Source: F1-60-MAGs104 sp964355975 (lineage in GTDB: Bacteria > Planctomycetota > Phycisphaerae > Phycisphaerales > SM1A02). From it: a DNA stretch of 64,000 nt. Each line of letters begins with the position of its first letter. Position 1 is the stretch's first letter. Shown here piece after piece: positions 8,328 to 16,065 of this stretch. The notes beneath the pieces are model-generated. The model made no database searches and was not told the origin of the DNA. It was given only the letters and a program-made list of their open reading frames with translations. The stretch is from assembly GCA_964355975.1 (NCBI GenBank), contig CAYHFW010000005.1, forward strand, positions 1-64,000. Direction: 5' to 3'. Position numbers and translations under genes: made by a program.

Positions 8328-9362
8328 TCAAGGCACTGGCACATGATCGAGCAGCGCTCGCACGATGTCGTCGGCCGTTTTCTCTTCAGCTTCAGCCTCG
8401 TACGAAAGTCCCAGGCGATGGCGCAAGACATTGGGAGCGACATCCTTCACATCTTGCGGAACCACATAGCCGCGTCCATCCAGAAATGCCTTCGCTTTGG
8501 CTGCGAGTGTGAGCGCAATTGTTGCGCGCGGCGAACATCCATATTGCACGAGTCCTTCGATTGGAATCTTGTGTGTCTTTGGATTGCGCGTCGAAACCAC
8601 GAGGTCGACGATGTAATCCTTCATTCGGTCGTCCATAAAAATCTGATCGACAAGCAATCGCGCTGCAGCGATGTCTGAAGGATTGAGCACGGCATCGACC
8701 GTGAGTTTGTTCTGCGTATTCGCCATGCGGTCGAGAATGAGTCGCTCTTCTTTGGGCGACGGATAAGACACCACCAACTTCATCGCGAAGCGGTCGACCT
8801 GCGCTTCAGGCAGCGGGTATGTGCCCTCTTGCTCGATCGGATTCTGAGTCGCAAGAACGAGAAATGGATCGGGCAGCGGATACGTCGTGTCGCCGATGGT
8901 CACCTGTCGCTCTTGCATTGCTTCAAGCAGCGCCGATTGCACCTTTGCTGGCGCGCGATTGATCTCATCCGCGAGCACGATGTTTGAAAAGATCGGACCC
9001 TGCTTGACAGTGAACTCGCCCGTGTTTGGGCGGTAGATCAGCGTGCCGATGAGGTCCGCAGGCAAAAGATCAGGCGTGAACTGGATGCGGCGAAATCCTG
9101 TGTTGATTCCCTTCGCGAGGCAACTCACCGCGGTTGTCTTGGCGAGCCCGGGAACGCCTTCGATGAGCACATGTCCATTCATCAGAAGGCTGCAGAGCAG
9201 TCCCTCAATGAGCGAATCTTGCCCCACGATCACGCGCTGAATCTGATCGACAAGATGTCGAAAGGGTCGGCTTGCGCTTTCAACTTGTCGCTCGAGATTC
9301 GCGATGTCCCTGTGAGGTGTCGTGTGAATGTCCTGCTGTGGAGTCGTCATAGTTGGGTGCAT
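8328..9362 (-). CDS. MoxR family AAA ATPase
   Basis: A 344-residue AAA+ ATPase heading the Bat operon. The family-specific Walker A GVPGLAKT (69-76), Walker B VLADEINR (129-136), the ALLEAMQE helix and ATQNPIEQEGTYPLPEAQ sensor region are all present. MoxR ATPases act as chaperone-like remodellers of VWA proteins, here probably the DUF58, BatA and BatB products. Two starts are possible (9362 and 9350); the longer is reported. The gene is divergent from the dehydrogenase at 9437, with only 74 bases between them. Confidence 0.93.
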   Translation of the reverse strand: MHPTMTTPQQDIHTTPHRDIANLERQVESASRPFRHLVDQIQRVIVGQDSLIEGLLCSLLMNGHVLIEGVPGLAKTTAVSCLAKGINTGFRRIQFTPDLLPADLIGTLIYRPNTGEFTVKQGPIFSNIVLADEINRAPAKVQSALLEAMQERQVTIGDTTYPLPDPFLVLATQNPIEQEGTYPLPEAQVDRFAMKLVVSYPSPKEERLILDRMANTQNKLTVDAVLNPSDIAAARLLVDQIFMDDRMKDYIVDLVVSTRNPKTHKIPIEGLVQYGCSPRATIALTLAAKAKAFLDGRGYVVPQDVKDVAPNVLRHRLGLSYEAEAEEKTADDIVRALLDHVPVP

Positions 9363-9423
9363 CCTGTCAATACGCTGCCGAAATCACTGGGGTTCGAACG
9401 CCCAATGGAGGATAATTCAATCG

Positions 9424-9429
9424 TATTCT
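9424..9429 (+). promoter_or_regulatory. -10 box TATTCT, near-leaderless start
   Basis: TATTCT ends seven bases before the ATG at 9437, so transcription would start at or next to the start codon. No ribosome binding site precedes this ATG. No convincing -35 is seen. Confidence 0.35.
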
Positions 9430-9436
9430 TGCGTCG

Positions 9437-10318
9437 ATGCAGACCTCAATGCGCATCGGATGGATCGGCTGCGGAGTGATGGGGTCGCCGATGGTCGGTC
9501 ATCTGCTTGGGGCGGGTCACACAGTCACCATTCACACACGCACCAAGGCGCGTGCAACTGCGCTGCTTGATCGCGGCGCAGCGTGGGCGCCGACACCAGT
9601 CGCAGCGGCCGAGGGGCAGGATGTCGTCTTCTCGATGGTCAGCATGCCAAGCGACGTCGAAGAGGTGCACCTCGGCAAGTGCGGAACACTCACAGCAACG
9701 CGCCTACCCGCACTGCTCGTCGATATGACGAGTAGCCGTCCATCGCTTGCGCGCAAGATTGATGAGGCTGCCCGCAGCAGAGGCGTCGCGGCACTCGATG
9801 CGCCGGTCACAGGCGGTGACATCGGCGCGCGCAACGCGACGCTCTCGATTCTTGTTGGTGGTTCATCGCAAGCCTTCGAAGTCGCGCGACCGCTCTTTGG
9901 GGTGCTCGGAAAGACGATTGTTCATCAAGGTGCGGCAGGGGCTGGACAGCAGGCGAAGATTGCAAATCAGATCTTGATCGCCTCGAAGATGATCGGCATT
10001 TGCGAAGCGCTGATCTTCGCCCGTTCCGCGGGGCTCGACCCAGCGAAACTCCTCGAATCTGTCTCTGCGGGAGCGGCAGGAAGTTGGGCGCTTACAAATC
10101 TCGCCCCTCGCATCATTCGCGGCGACTTCAGCCCAGGATTTTTTATCGATCACTTCGTGAAGGACCTCGGTATCGCGGTCGAGGAGTGTCGCGCGCAGGG
10201 GCTGCAGTTTCCGGGGCTCGAGCTTGCCGAAAGGCTCTATCGCATGGCACAGGATGGCAAACTCGGTGACCACGGCACGCAGGGGTTGTTTCTGCTCTAT
10301 GAGCGCGGTTGCGTTTGA
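9437..10318 (+). CDS. Beta-hydroxyacid dehydrogenase (HIBADH/GarR family)
   Basis: A 293-residue NAD(P)-dependent oxidoreductase. The Rossmann motif GWIGCGVMGSPM is near the start, DAPVTGGDIGARNATLSIL matches the family substrate-binding signature, and GAGQQAKIANQIL contains the catalytic lysine. The substrate could be 3-hydroxyisobutyrate, tartronate semialdehyde or a related acid; the sequence alone does not decide. ATG at 9437 has a -10-like box just upstream; an internal ATG at 9449 would still precede the Rossmann fold. Neighbours give no pathway clue. Confidence 0.85.
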   Translation: MQTSMRIGWIGCGVMGSPMVGHLLGAGHTVTIHTRTKARATALLDRGAAWAPTPVAAAEGQDVVFSMVSMPSDVEEVHLGKCGTLTATRLPALLVDMTSSRPSLARKIDEAARSRGVAALDAPVTGGDIGARNATLSILVGGSSQAFEVARPLFGVLGKTIVHQGAAGAGQQAKIANQILIASKMIGICEALIFARSAGLDPAKLLESVSAGAAGSWALTNLAPRIIRGDFSPGFFIDHFVKDLGIAVEECRAQGLQFPGLELAERLYRMAQDGKLGDHGTQGLFLLYERGCV

Positions 10319-10331
10319 TGTGATCTTTGTG

Positions 10332-10337
10332 TATCCT
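10332..10337 (+). promoter_or_regulatory. Possible -10 box TATCCT
   Basis: TATCCT lies 24 bases upstream of the small gene at 10362, which also has a GGAG ribosome binding site. Transcription would start near 10344. Weak evidence on its own. Confidence 0.25.
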
Positions 10338-10361
10338 CCGCCCTCTCTTTTGGAGCCCAAT

Positions 10362-10670
10362 ATGACCGCATTGACCGCTGGAACAACCGTGACAATTTCT
10401 GTGAAGAAGGTGCCTCTCGAGCCTCGCCATCGCAAGACGATCGAGCGTTTGATGCGCCTGCAGCCAGCGGTTCAACGCACACTCACCCGCGTCGCTCGTC
10501 GCCGCGGCCGAGACAACCCGCTCAATCAGCGTGGTGGTCGTATGTGGGTTTCACGCATTCCTGCGACACGCTGCGTGGGTGCTGAGTTGGGCGCGAAGTT
10601 CACGTTGCGCGTGACGCCAAAGATCATCCCTGATGTCTTGGCTGTGCAGCGCTTTCTCGAAATCGCCTAA
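10362..10670 (+). CDS. Small basic protein of unknown function
   Basis: A 102-residue Arg/Lys-rich protein not recognised. The open frame runs further upstream, but ATG 10362 is preceded by GGAG at a seven-base distance and the upstream part (reading into the previous gene) looks non-coding. It contains a helical basic segment (HRKTIERLMRLQPAVQR, then TRVARRRGR) and a C-terminal beta-like part (AKFTLRVTPKIIPDVLAVQRFL). The charge could suit nucleic acid or ribosome binding, but that is only inference. Its stop overlaps the stop of the convergent HAD gene. Confidence 0.6.
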   Translation: MTALTAGTTVTISVKKVPLEPRHRKTIERLMRLQPAVQRTLTRVARRRGRDNPLNQRGGRMWVSRIPATRCVGAELGAKFTLRVTPKIIPDVLAVQRFLEIA

Positions 10671-11383
10671 GCCTGCGTCTGACTTGTGATCCACTCGGCG
10701 ACTGACCGCCAATCGTCAAGATCCTGCACGAGCAGGTCTGGCGAATGCGATTGCAGTTCGTCCATTGTGTGCGCTCCAGTCGCAACCGCGATCGCGAGGC
10801 AACCATTGAAATGTGCGCAGTCGATATCGAGCGGAGTATCTCCGATGATCACAGTCTGCTCCGCACGCATTGGCCGTTGAGTCTGTTCGCAGTAGCGCGC
10901 GATCGCAACGGGTGGCAGATCGCGGCGGTGCCATCCATCATCTGCCCACGCATTGAATTGAAAGGGCTCGAGCGAGAAGCCAGCGCGCTGAACCTTGAGC
11001 CGTCCAGTGTGTTCGTAATTGCCCGTGAGTAGCCCAATGCCGCCGAGCGGGTTCGAGGCGCCATCCTGCGTGCACTCGTGCAACGCTTCAACCAATGCGC
11101 GCGCGCCAAGCAGGGGCATCGATTGCGCACCACCAAGAAACGCCTGCTCGAGGTGGTGGCCATATCGCGCGCGAAAACGCTCATGGTGATGGCCTTCCAC
11201 ATCCACCTGCGCGTTCGCCATCAAGTCGCGCCAAATGAGTCGATCGAGGCGGCCTGAAATCGAGACATTCTCGAACGAAAATGCGTGCGCGGGAAAGAGT
11301 TCGTGCGCACATGCGAGCATCGCGTCCATGCCAGCACCAGCTGTGCGCAGAAGCGTTCCGTCAATGTCAAACAACACAAGCAT
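10667..11383 (-). CDS. HAD family hydrolase (phosphatase-like)
   Basis: A 238-residue protein starting with MLVLFDIDGTLL, the HAD motif I with nucleophile Asp7 and acid/base Asp9. LLTGNYEHTG matches motif II and VIIGDTPLDI the motif IV region. The cap domain resembles phosphoglycolate phosphatase-like enzymes; the substrate is unknown. The frame is open further upstream inside sucC, but MLVLFD at 11383 is the natural start, seven bases after the sucC stop. It probably shares the sucC transcript. Confidence 0.82.
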   Translation of the reverse strand: MLVLFDIDGTLLRTAGAGMDAMLACAHELFPAHAFSFENVSISGRLDRLIWRDLMANAQVDVEGHHHERFRARYGHHLEQAFLGGAQSMPLLGARALVEALHECTQDGASNPLGGIGLLTGNYEHTGRLKVQRAGFSLEPFQFNAWADDGWHRRDLPPVAIARYCEQTQRPMRAEQTVIIGDTPLDIDCAHFNGCLAIAVATGAHTMDELQSHSPDLLVQDLDDWRSVAEWITSQTQA

Positions 11384-11390
11384 CGGGGGA

Positions 11391-12596
11391 TCAGACGGCA
11401 ACCGCAACCGCGCTGACGATCTTCGCAGCGGCATCGCTGAGGTCGGTCGCAGTCTGCATCATTGGAATCTCTGCACGCGCTGCTTCAAGAATCGCACGCG
11501 CCTGAGCGACGTTCGTTCCTTCGAGGCGCACAACCAGTGGCACACGGAACCCGATTGACTTCGCAGCGCCGACAATCGCGCGAGCAATGCGATCGCACTG
11601 CATGATTCCGCCGAAGATATTCACAAGCACGCCCTGCACGCGATCATCACTCAGGATGATGCGAAAGGCCTCAGTCACAGCTTCTTCGGTCGCGCTGCCG
11701 CCCACATCGAGAAAGTTCGCAGGCTCGCCACCATGCAGTTTGATGATGTCCATCGTGCTCATTGCAAGTCCAGCACCATTGACGAGGCAGCCGATGTTGC
11801 CATCGAGCGCAACATACGAGAGTCCAAACGACTCGGCACGAATCTCAGCAGGATTCTCTTCTGTTGGATCCTTCATCGCGCTGATGTCTGCGTGGCGAAA
11901 GAGCGCGTTGTCATCGAATGCAAACTTCGCATCGATCGCCATGACTTGACCATCGGGATGCGCCGCACTCGGAGGAGTTAGCACCAGCGGATTCACTTCG
12001 ACCAGACTCGCGTCGGTCGATCGTTGGAGCGCACAGAGATTTGTAAACACGCGCATGGCTTGGGCAATCGCCTTTCCCTTGAACCCAAGGGCGAGCGCGA
12101 CTGCACGCGCTTGGAATGGCTGCAGTCCAATGATTGGGTCGAGCGCAAGTTTGATGAGTGCATCAGGGCGCTCTTCTGCAACCTTCTCGATGTCGACGCC
12201 GCCCTCAGCACTGGCGATCAACGTGTTCGTTCGCCGCGCGCGATCAACGAGCACTGCCGCATAAAACTCGTGTGCGATGTCGACCGCATCAGCGACGAGC
12301 AGTCGTTGCACTTCGAGCCCCTCGGGTGGAGTCTGTGCGCTCACCATTCGGTTGCCGAGCATGAACTGCGCAGCGGTGTGCGCGTCTGCCGCGTTGTCGA
12401 CGACGCGCACGAATCCAGCCTTGCCACGTCCACCCGCGTGCACTTGTGCCTTAACGACGACCATCTTTGATCCACTCGCAAAGAGAGCGCGCGCGGCGAT
12501 ATCCGCGGCATCGACGCTCTGCACCATCGTGCTTTTAGGAACTGGAATGCCCGACTTTTCGAGCAGTTCGCGCGCTTGAAATTCGTGAATCTTCAT
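11391..12596 (-). CDS. sucC: Succinyl-CoA synthetase (ADP-forming) beta subunit
   Basis: A 401-residue ATP-grasp subunit that forms succinate and ATP from succinyl-CoA in the TCA cycle, with SucD. Visible are MKIHEFQARELLEKSG at the N-terminus, VKAQVHAGGRGKAGFV of the nucleotide-binding fold, FLDVGGSATEEAV and NIFGGIMQCDRIA of the C-terminal CoA ligase part. Length is normal. The usual partner sucD is not adjacent: a HAD phosphatase follows instead and DedA lies upstream, so the alpha subunit must be elsewhere. Confidence 0.95.
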   Translation of the reverse strand: MKIHEFQARELLEKSGIPVPKSTMVQSVDAADIAARALFASGSKMVVVKAQVHAGGRGKAGFVRVVDNAADAHTAAQFMLGNRMVSAQTPPEGLEVQRLLVADAVDIAHEFYAAVLVDRARRTNTLIASAEGGVDIEKVAEERPDALIKLALDPIIGLQPFQARAVALALGFKGKAIAQAMRVFTNLCALQRSTDASLVEVNPLVLTPPSAAHPDGQVMAIDAKFAFDDNALFRHADISAMKDPTEENPAEIRAESFGLSYVALDGNIGCLVNGAGLAMSTMDIIKLHGGEPANFLDVGGSATEEAVTEAFRIILSDDRVQGVLVNIFGGIMQCDRIARAIVGAAKSIGFRVPLVVRLEGTNVAQARAILEAARAEIPMMQTATDLSDAAAKIVSAVAVAV

Positions 12597-12605
12597 GGGT
12601 CGCGG

Positions 12606-12611
12606 ATGCTA
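12606..12611 (-). promoter_or_regulatory. Possible -10 box for sucC
   Basis: TAGCAT on the minus strand lies nine bases before the sucC ATG, predicting a leader of only about three bases. It lies inside the end of the upstream DedA gene, so sucC could also be read from that transcript. Confidence 0.25.
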
Positions 12612-13259
12612 CCGAGTGAGTGACTTGCGGCGACTGCGCCACCACTCAATTGCGACGGGAAGCACTGAGATTACGACGATCGCAATCACCACAACTTCGA
12701 AGTTGCGTTTCACGATTGGAATCTCGCCAAAGACATATCCCGCCCCCACGAGCAGCACGACCCAGAGCAGGCCTCCCGCGACGCAGTATGCGATGAATGT
12801 TCGAAATCGCATCTCTCCAACACCAGCGAAGAATGGGGCAAATGTTCGAACGATGGGCACAAACCGAGCAAGCACGACCGCTTTGGGACCGTGGCGTTCA
12901 AAGAACGTTCGTGTGCGTTCGAGATGCGCAACGCGAAGCAGCGGCACTTTTCCAGAGAACGCACGCGGGCCGACCCATTTTCCTATGTTGTAATTCACCG
13001 TGTCCCCGCAGACCGCGGCGACCATGATGGTCCCTCCAACCATCCACGGGTCAAGACCAATCTTTCGCGCGCAAATGGCCCCGAGAGCGAACAGCAGGCT
13101 GTCTCCAGGCAAGAACGGCGTGACCACGAGACCCGTCTCGCAGAAGATGATCAAGAACAGAAATGCGTAACTCCAACCGCCTGATACGCGAACAAGATCG
13201 CTCAGAAAGACATCTAGTTCGGTAAAGAGTCGTGGAAGCTGTTCGATCAAACCATCCAT
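12609..13259 (-). CDS. DedA family membrane protein
   Basis: A 216-residue inner-membrane protein of the DedA/SNARE-associated (VTT) family, which in other bacteria affects lipid flipping and envelope stability. The hallmark FLPGDSLLFALG with preceding Glu (FCETGLVVTPF) and the loop ARFVPIVRTFAPFFAGVG with the conserved R and P residues are present, with four to five hydrophobic segments. Start MDGLIEQLPRLF at 13259 is preferred over an upstream ATG that would lie inside the tRNA. The gene directly follows tRNA-Ser on the same strand and may be read from its promoter. Confidence 0.88.
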   Translation of the reverse strand: MDGLIEQLPRLFTELDVFLSDLVRVSGGWSYAFLFLIIFCETGLVVTPFLPGDSLLFALGAICARKIGLDPWMVGGTIMVAAVCGDTVNYNIGKWVGPRAFSGKVPLLRVAHLERTRTFFERHGPKAVVLARFVPIVRTFAPFFAGVGEMRFRTFIAYCVAGGLLWVVLLVGAGYVFGEIPIVKRNFEVVVIAIVVISVLPVAIEWWRSRRKSLTR

Positions 13260-13292
13260 GAAAATCGACTCTGCAGCGAAAGAAAGAGAAAC

Positions 13293-13382
13293 GGACAGGG
13301 CGGGATTCGAACCCACGGTAGGGGTATAAGCCCCTACATCGGTTTAGCAAACCGACGCCTTCAACCGCTCGGCCACCTGTCC
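13293..13382 (-). tRNA. tRNA-Ser (anticodon GCU)
   Basis: On the minus strand the 90-base sequence has a seven-pair acceptor stem (GGACAGG with CCTGTCC), a D arm (GGCCGAGCGGTT), an anticodon arm CGGTTTGCTAAACCG with GCT in the loop, a long variable arm (GTAGGGG...CCCCTAC) typical of class II serine tRNAs, and the GGTTCGAATCC T arm. CCA is not encoded. It reads AGC and AGU codons. Confidence 0.97.
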
Positions 13383-13393
13383 AGCGGTCGGTG

Positions 13394-13402
13394 AGTGTAG
13401 CA
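13394..13402 (-). promoter_or_regulatory. Extended -10 box of tRNA-Ser
   Basis: TGCTACACT on the minus strand with the TACACT hexamer ending 11 bases before the tRNA 5' end. It is identical in sequence to the box ahead of the subtilisin-like gene. Confidence 0.5.
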
Positions 13403-13434
13403 ACGGACGCAAGAACAACGGTGCGGCCCAGCCC

Positions 13435-14172
13435 TCAAACTGACTTTGAGAGTGCGATACCCGCGAGCATGCGCGTGCGGTTCTCTGGTTCGCGGCGGTG
13501 ACTCGCAAATCGGGCGTTGCTGATTGTGCAGGGGGGATCGATGTCGATGCAGGTCGGCGCGATTCCTGCGCGCTCGAGCAGCATGCGCGCGGCAAGCGGG
13601 CAGTTCGCCCATGCCTTTTCTGCGCTCCCTGTTGCGCGTAGGGCGCGGTTGAGTCCGACACCACTCCACGCATCGATCACATCTTGCCCGACCTCATACT
13701 GGTCCCTTCCAGCACAGGGGCCGATCGCTGCGATCATCGACTCAGTTCGGGCGCCGAAGCGATCGCACATGAGCCGCACGGTCGCGCCTACAACGTCCAC
13801 TGCAATGCCCCGCCAGCCCGCGTGGATCGCAGCGCAGGAGCGCGAATGCGTGCAGACGACAAGCAAGGGCACGCAATCGGCAGTTGAGACAATCGGCACG
13901 AGCAGCGGGTCATTCGAGACAACGGCATCCGCCTCCGGCAGTTCCCCATCCACGCAGGCGCCGGCGACCACGCATTGCCCACCATGCACCTGCCGAGCCC
14001 GTGCGGGGCGCGCGAACTCACCCGCGAGGTGCTGTGCAATCCACTGAGCGGGTGGGGGGTCGCGCGTCGAAAACCAATGGGCTATTCCGTGCTTTCGAAA
14101 GAGCGGCGAGACCCAACCTGCCTCGGCGCGTGCGAGGTCAGGGTTGTGGGGCGTCCCAGCCAAGCGAGTCAA
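13435..14172 (-). CDS. pgeF: PgeF/YfiH-type purine nucleoside phosphorylase-like protein
   Basis: A 245-residue member of the Cu-oxidase_4 (formerly laccase/polyphenol oxidase) family, whose members act on purine nucleosides or edit peptidoglycan precursors. Conserved metal ligands are visible in ARQVHGGQ, STADCVPLL and AAIHAGWRG, and GPCAGRDQYEVG matches the family. Length is normal. The start overlaps the upstream gene's end by 35 bases; no other Met lies before the first conserved block. Which activity applies here cannot be told. Confidence 0.88.
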   Translation of the reverse strand: MTRLAGTPHNPDLARAEAGWVSPLFRKHGIAHWFSTRDPPPAQWIAQHLAGEFARPARARQVHGGQCVVAGACVDGELPEADAVVSNDPLLVPIVSTADCVPLLVVCTHSRSCAAIHAGWRGIAVDVVGATVRLMCDRFGARTESMIAAIGPCAGRDQYEVGQDVIDAWSGVGLNRALRATGSAEKAWANCPLAARMLLERAGIAPTCIDIDPPCTISNARFASHRREPENRTRMLAGIALSKSV

Positions 14173-15919
14173 GCACTTTCAGTTCGGTGGGCGAGAAGAA
14201 TGCCGGGAACGCGGTGAATCCGTTTGGAATCGCCGATCCACCCATGAGAAATGGAACTGTCAGTGGGAAGGCAGGGGTTGGGTTCAATAGAAAACCATTG
14301 ACCGCATTCGTTTCATCCATCACCGCGACTTCGAGATCGACTCCTGTCGCTGAATCGTCGGTCGTCGACCCGTTGAGCCCAGTCACATAGTTCAAGACTT
14401 GCTCTCCATCGGGAAGGTTCAACCCGCGGACGGCCAAGCGCGCGTAATAACCCGGAAAGACTGAGTTGTAATCAATCAAGAAGCAGAATCCACTATTGGT
14501 GACATACCCTGGCATGTTGCAATCGATGTAACGAGTGCGCTGCACGAATGGAGGTGGGGGAACGAGTTGTGCATCGTCAATGATTCCACTCCCGCCAAAC
14601 TGATTTCGGATCGCGGTGCCGTATGCGGAGAATCCGGCCGATGGTGGGCCGAAGTTCGAAGAGACAAACGCAGCCTGCTCTTCAATCGTGACGAATGGAC
14701 TATTCGTCGCGAGCAGGGTGCGAAACTGTCGGTAGCCGCCAGGGTTGTAATCAGGCGCGAACAGCCCAAGGTTCGGATCGGTGTAGGACGCGGCGTTTCC
14801 AACGGTGGTCTCGAGTGCGAGGGTGACGTCATCACAAGTCACGTCAGGAAAGATCGAATTGAATGCCGTTGGCTCCTGAGTCAGGTATCCAAAGTCGGTC
14901 GGAATCGACGGACCAGGCTGCAGCCCGTTCGTACTCTCGGCAAGAATGTCATTTCGAAATCTGTAGAGGTCAAAGACCGCAACATCGCCCACCAGATTCG
15001 TTTGGACCGACGAGAGCCATCCCATGTTGATCGCTGTCGCACGAATCAGCCAGTCCTGGAATGAAATGCCTGCCGCTGGGAATGGCACGACAGAGGGGTC
15101 AAACACATAGTTGTCAAAAATGCCGGCGCCTGTCGTGAACGTAATCGTCCCGTCGAACGCAGAGAGCGCGGGCAGTGTGTAGATCCATGCGGCGCGTAGA
15201 TTCGCACTCGTCCAGTAGATGCGATCCTCTGAGGTGTAGCGATTGCTTCCGTTCGACTGCAACGCGGAGTAGAAAACGCGCAGTCGAGAATTCGCCGAAG
15301 GTCCTGTGCCATAGGGAGCAGGCGGATTGGGAAGAAAGCGTGCATCGTCGAGTTGTGATCCTGAGAGACCTGAATCGATCAGGCTTGCGAGTGAGGGAGA
15401 GACTGGCTGCGCAGCGATGCGCGGTGCGGCGATGGCGATCGTTCCTGCCACGAGGGGTTGAAACTGCAACTTGATGTTGACAGTGGTGGTGTTGAGGATC
15501 ACTGTGCTGAGATAGTTCGCAACTTGTTGCGTCGCAGCGATGACTGGCATCACAACACCCGCGGGTACCGCGCCAATTGTGAAGACAACATTCGATCCGC
15601 CCGCGATCCCGCCGTCGCCGCCACTCGTGACCACAATCTCTTGTCCGTCGAGGTCGCCTCGAGATTGTGCGCGCTGAACCTGTGAAACACACTCCTCGAA
15701 TTGCTTCTGACTCAAATGCGCCGCGCTCGGTGCCATCAGCGGAATCCAGACCGACCCAGACTCTCCGAACTGCGCGCCACGTGCAGGAACATCCCACTCA
15801 TGCACAACGGGGGATTCAGGGGCAATGGTGGATGCGACGGGCGTTGATGGCGGAGCAGCGGTCAGGGCGGCGCCAAGAAGTCCAATCGCTGAAACAAACG
15901 TCGCACGTGAAATCGTCAT
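14138..15919 (-). CDS. Exported metalloprotease-like protein lacking zinc ligands (paralogue A)
   Basis: A 593-residue protein with a signal peptide (FVSAIGLLGAALTAAPP). It shares landmarks with the next gene: DGGIAG (102-107), FDPS (273-276), FQDWLIR (287-293), DLYRFRNDI, DYNPG and a C-terminal LKVLDSLGW. The order and the LD.LGW ending recall a group of bacterial secreted metalloproteases, but where HEIGHALGF would be expected it has RATAINMGW (293-301), so no zinc ligands remain. The ATG at 15919 has TACTCT ending six bases upstream, suggesting a leaderless mRNA. Its 3' end overlaps pgeF. Function unknown; a binding or inactive-enzyme role is inference. Confidence 0.7.
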   Translation of the reverse strand: MTISRATFVSAIGLLGAALTAAPPSTPVASTIAPESPVVHEWDVPARGAQFGESGSVWIPLMAPSAAHLSQKQFEECVSQVQRAQSRGDLDGQEIVVTSGGDGGIAGGSNVVFTIGAVPAGVVMPVIAATQQVANYLSTVILNTTTVNIKLQFQPLVAGTIAIAAPRIAAQPVSPSLASLIDSGLSGSQLDDARFLPNPPAPYGTGPSANSRLRVFYSALQSNGSNRYTSEDRIYWTSANLRAAWIYTLPALSAFDGTITFTTGAGIFDNYVFDPSVVPFPAAGISFQDWLIRATAINMGWLSSVQTNLVGDVAVFDLYRFRNDILAESTNGLQPGPSIPTDFGYLTQEPTAFNSIFPDVTCDDVTLALETTVGNAASYTDPNLGLFAPDYNPGGYRQFRTLLATNSPFVTIEEQAAFVSSNFGPPSAGFSAYGTAIRNQFGGSGIIDDAQLVPPPPFVQRTRYIDCNMPGYVTNSGFCFLIDYNSVFPGYYARLAVRGLNLPDGEQVLNYVTGLNGSTTDDSATGVDLEVAVMDETNAVNGFLLNPTPAFPLTVPFLMGGSAIPNGFTAFPAFFSPTELKVLDSLGWDAPQP

Positions 15920-15925
15920 CGCTCA

Positions 15926-15931
15926 AGAGTA
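15926..15931 (-). promoter_or_regulatory. -10 box TACTCT for leaderless start
   Basis: On the minus strand TACTCT-N6-ATG: transcription would begin on the A of the start codon. No Shine-Dalgarno sequence is present. The box follows the terminator of the upstream gene, so this gene is probably transcribed on its own. Confidence 0.5.
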
Positions 15932-15975
15932 ACAAATGCGATGGCTCAAGAGGCGCAAGCAAACATCGCACGAGC

Positions 15976-16017
15976 AAAAACGCAAGAGCCGCGGTCGAAT
16001 GAATCGGCTGCGGCTCT
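15976..16017 (-). terminator. Intrinsic terminator after paralogue B
   Basis: On the minus strand an 8-bp stem AGAGCCGC / GCGGCTCT (16010-16017 with 15985-15992) encloses a 17-base loop and is followed by TGCGTTTTTG. It lies 49 bases after the stop of the gene ending at 16066. Confidence 0.6.
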
Positions 16018-16065
16018 CGCGTGAGGCTTGATCGCCTCTGCGGGTACCTCAAGTTCACTGGGTGA

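Noticed and set aside
11384..11434. Longer start for the HAD gene
   Set aside because: Would lie inside sucC; HAD proteins start a few residues before the DxD motif, matching 11383.
13260..13316. Longer start for the DedA gene
   Set aside because: Would begin inside tRNA-Ser.
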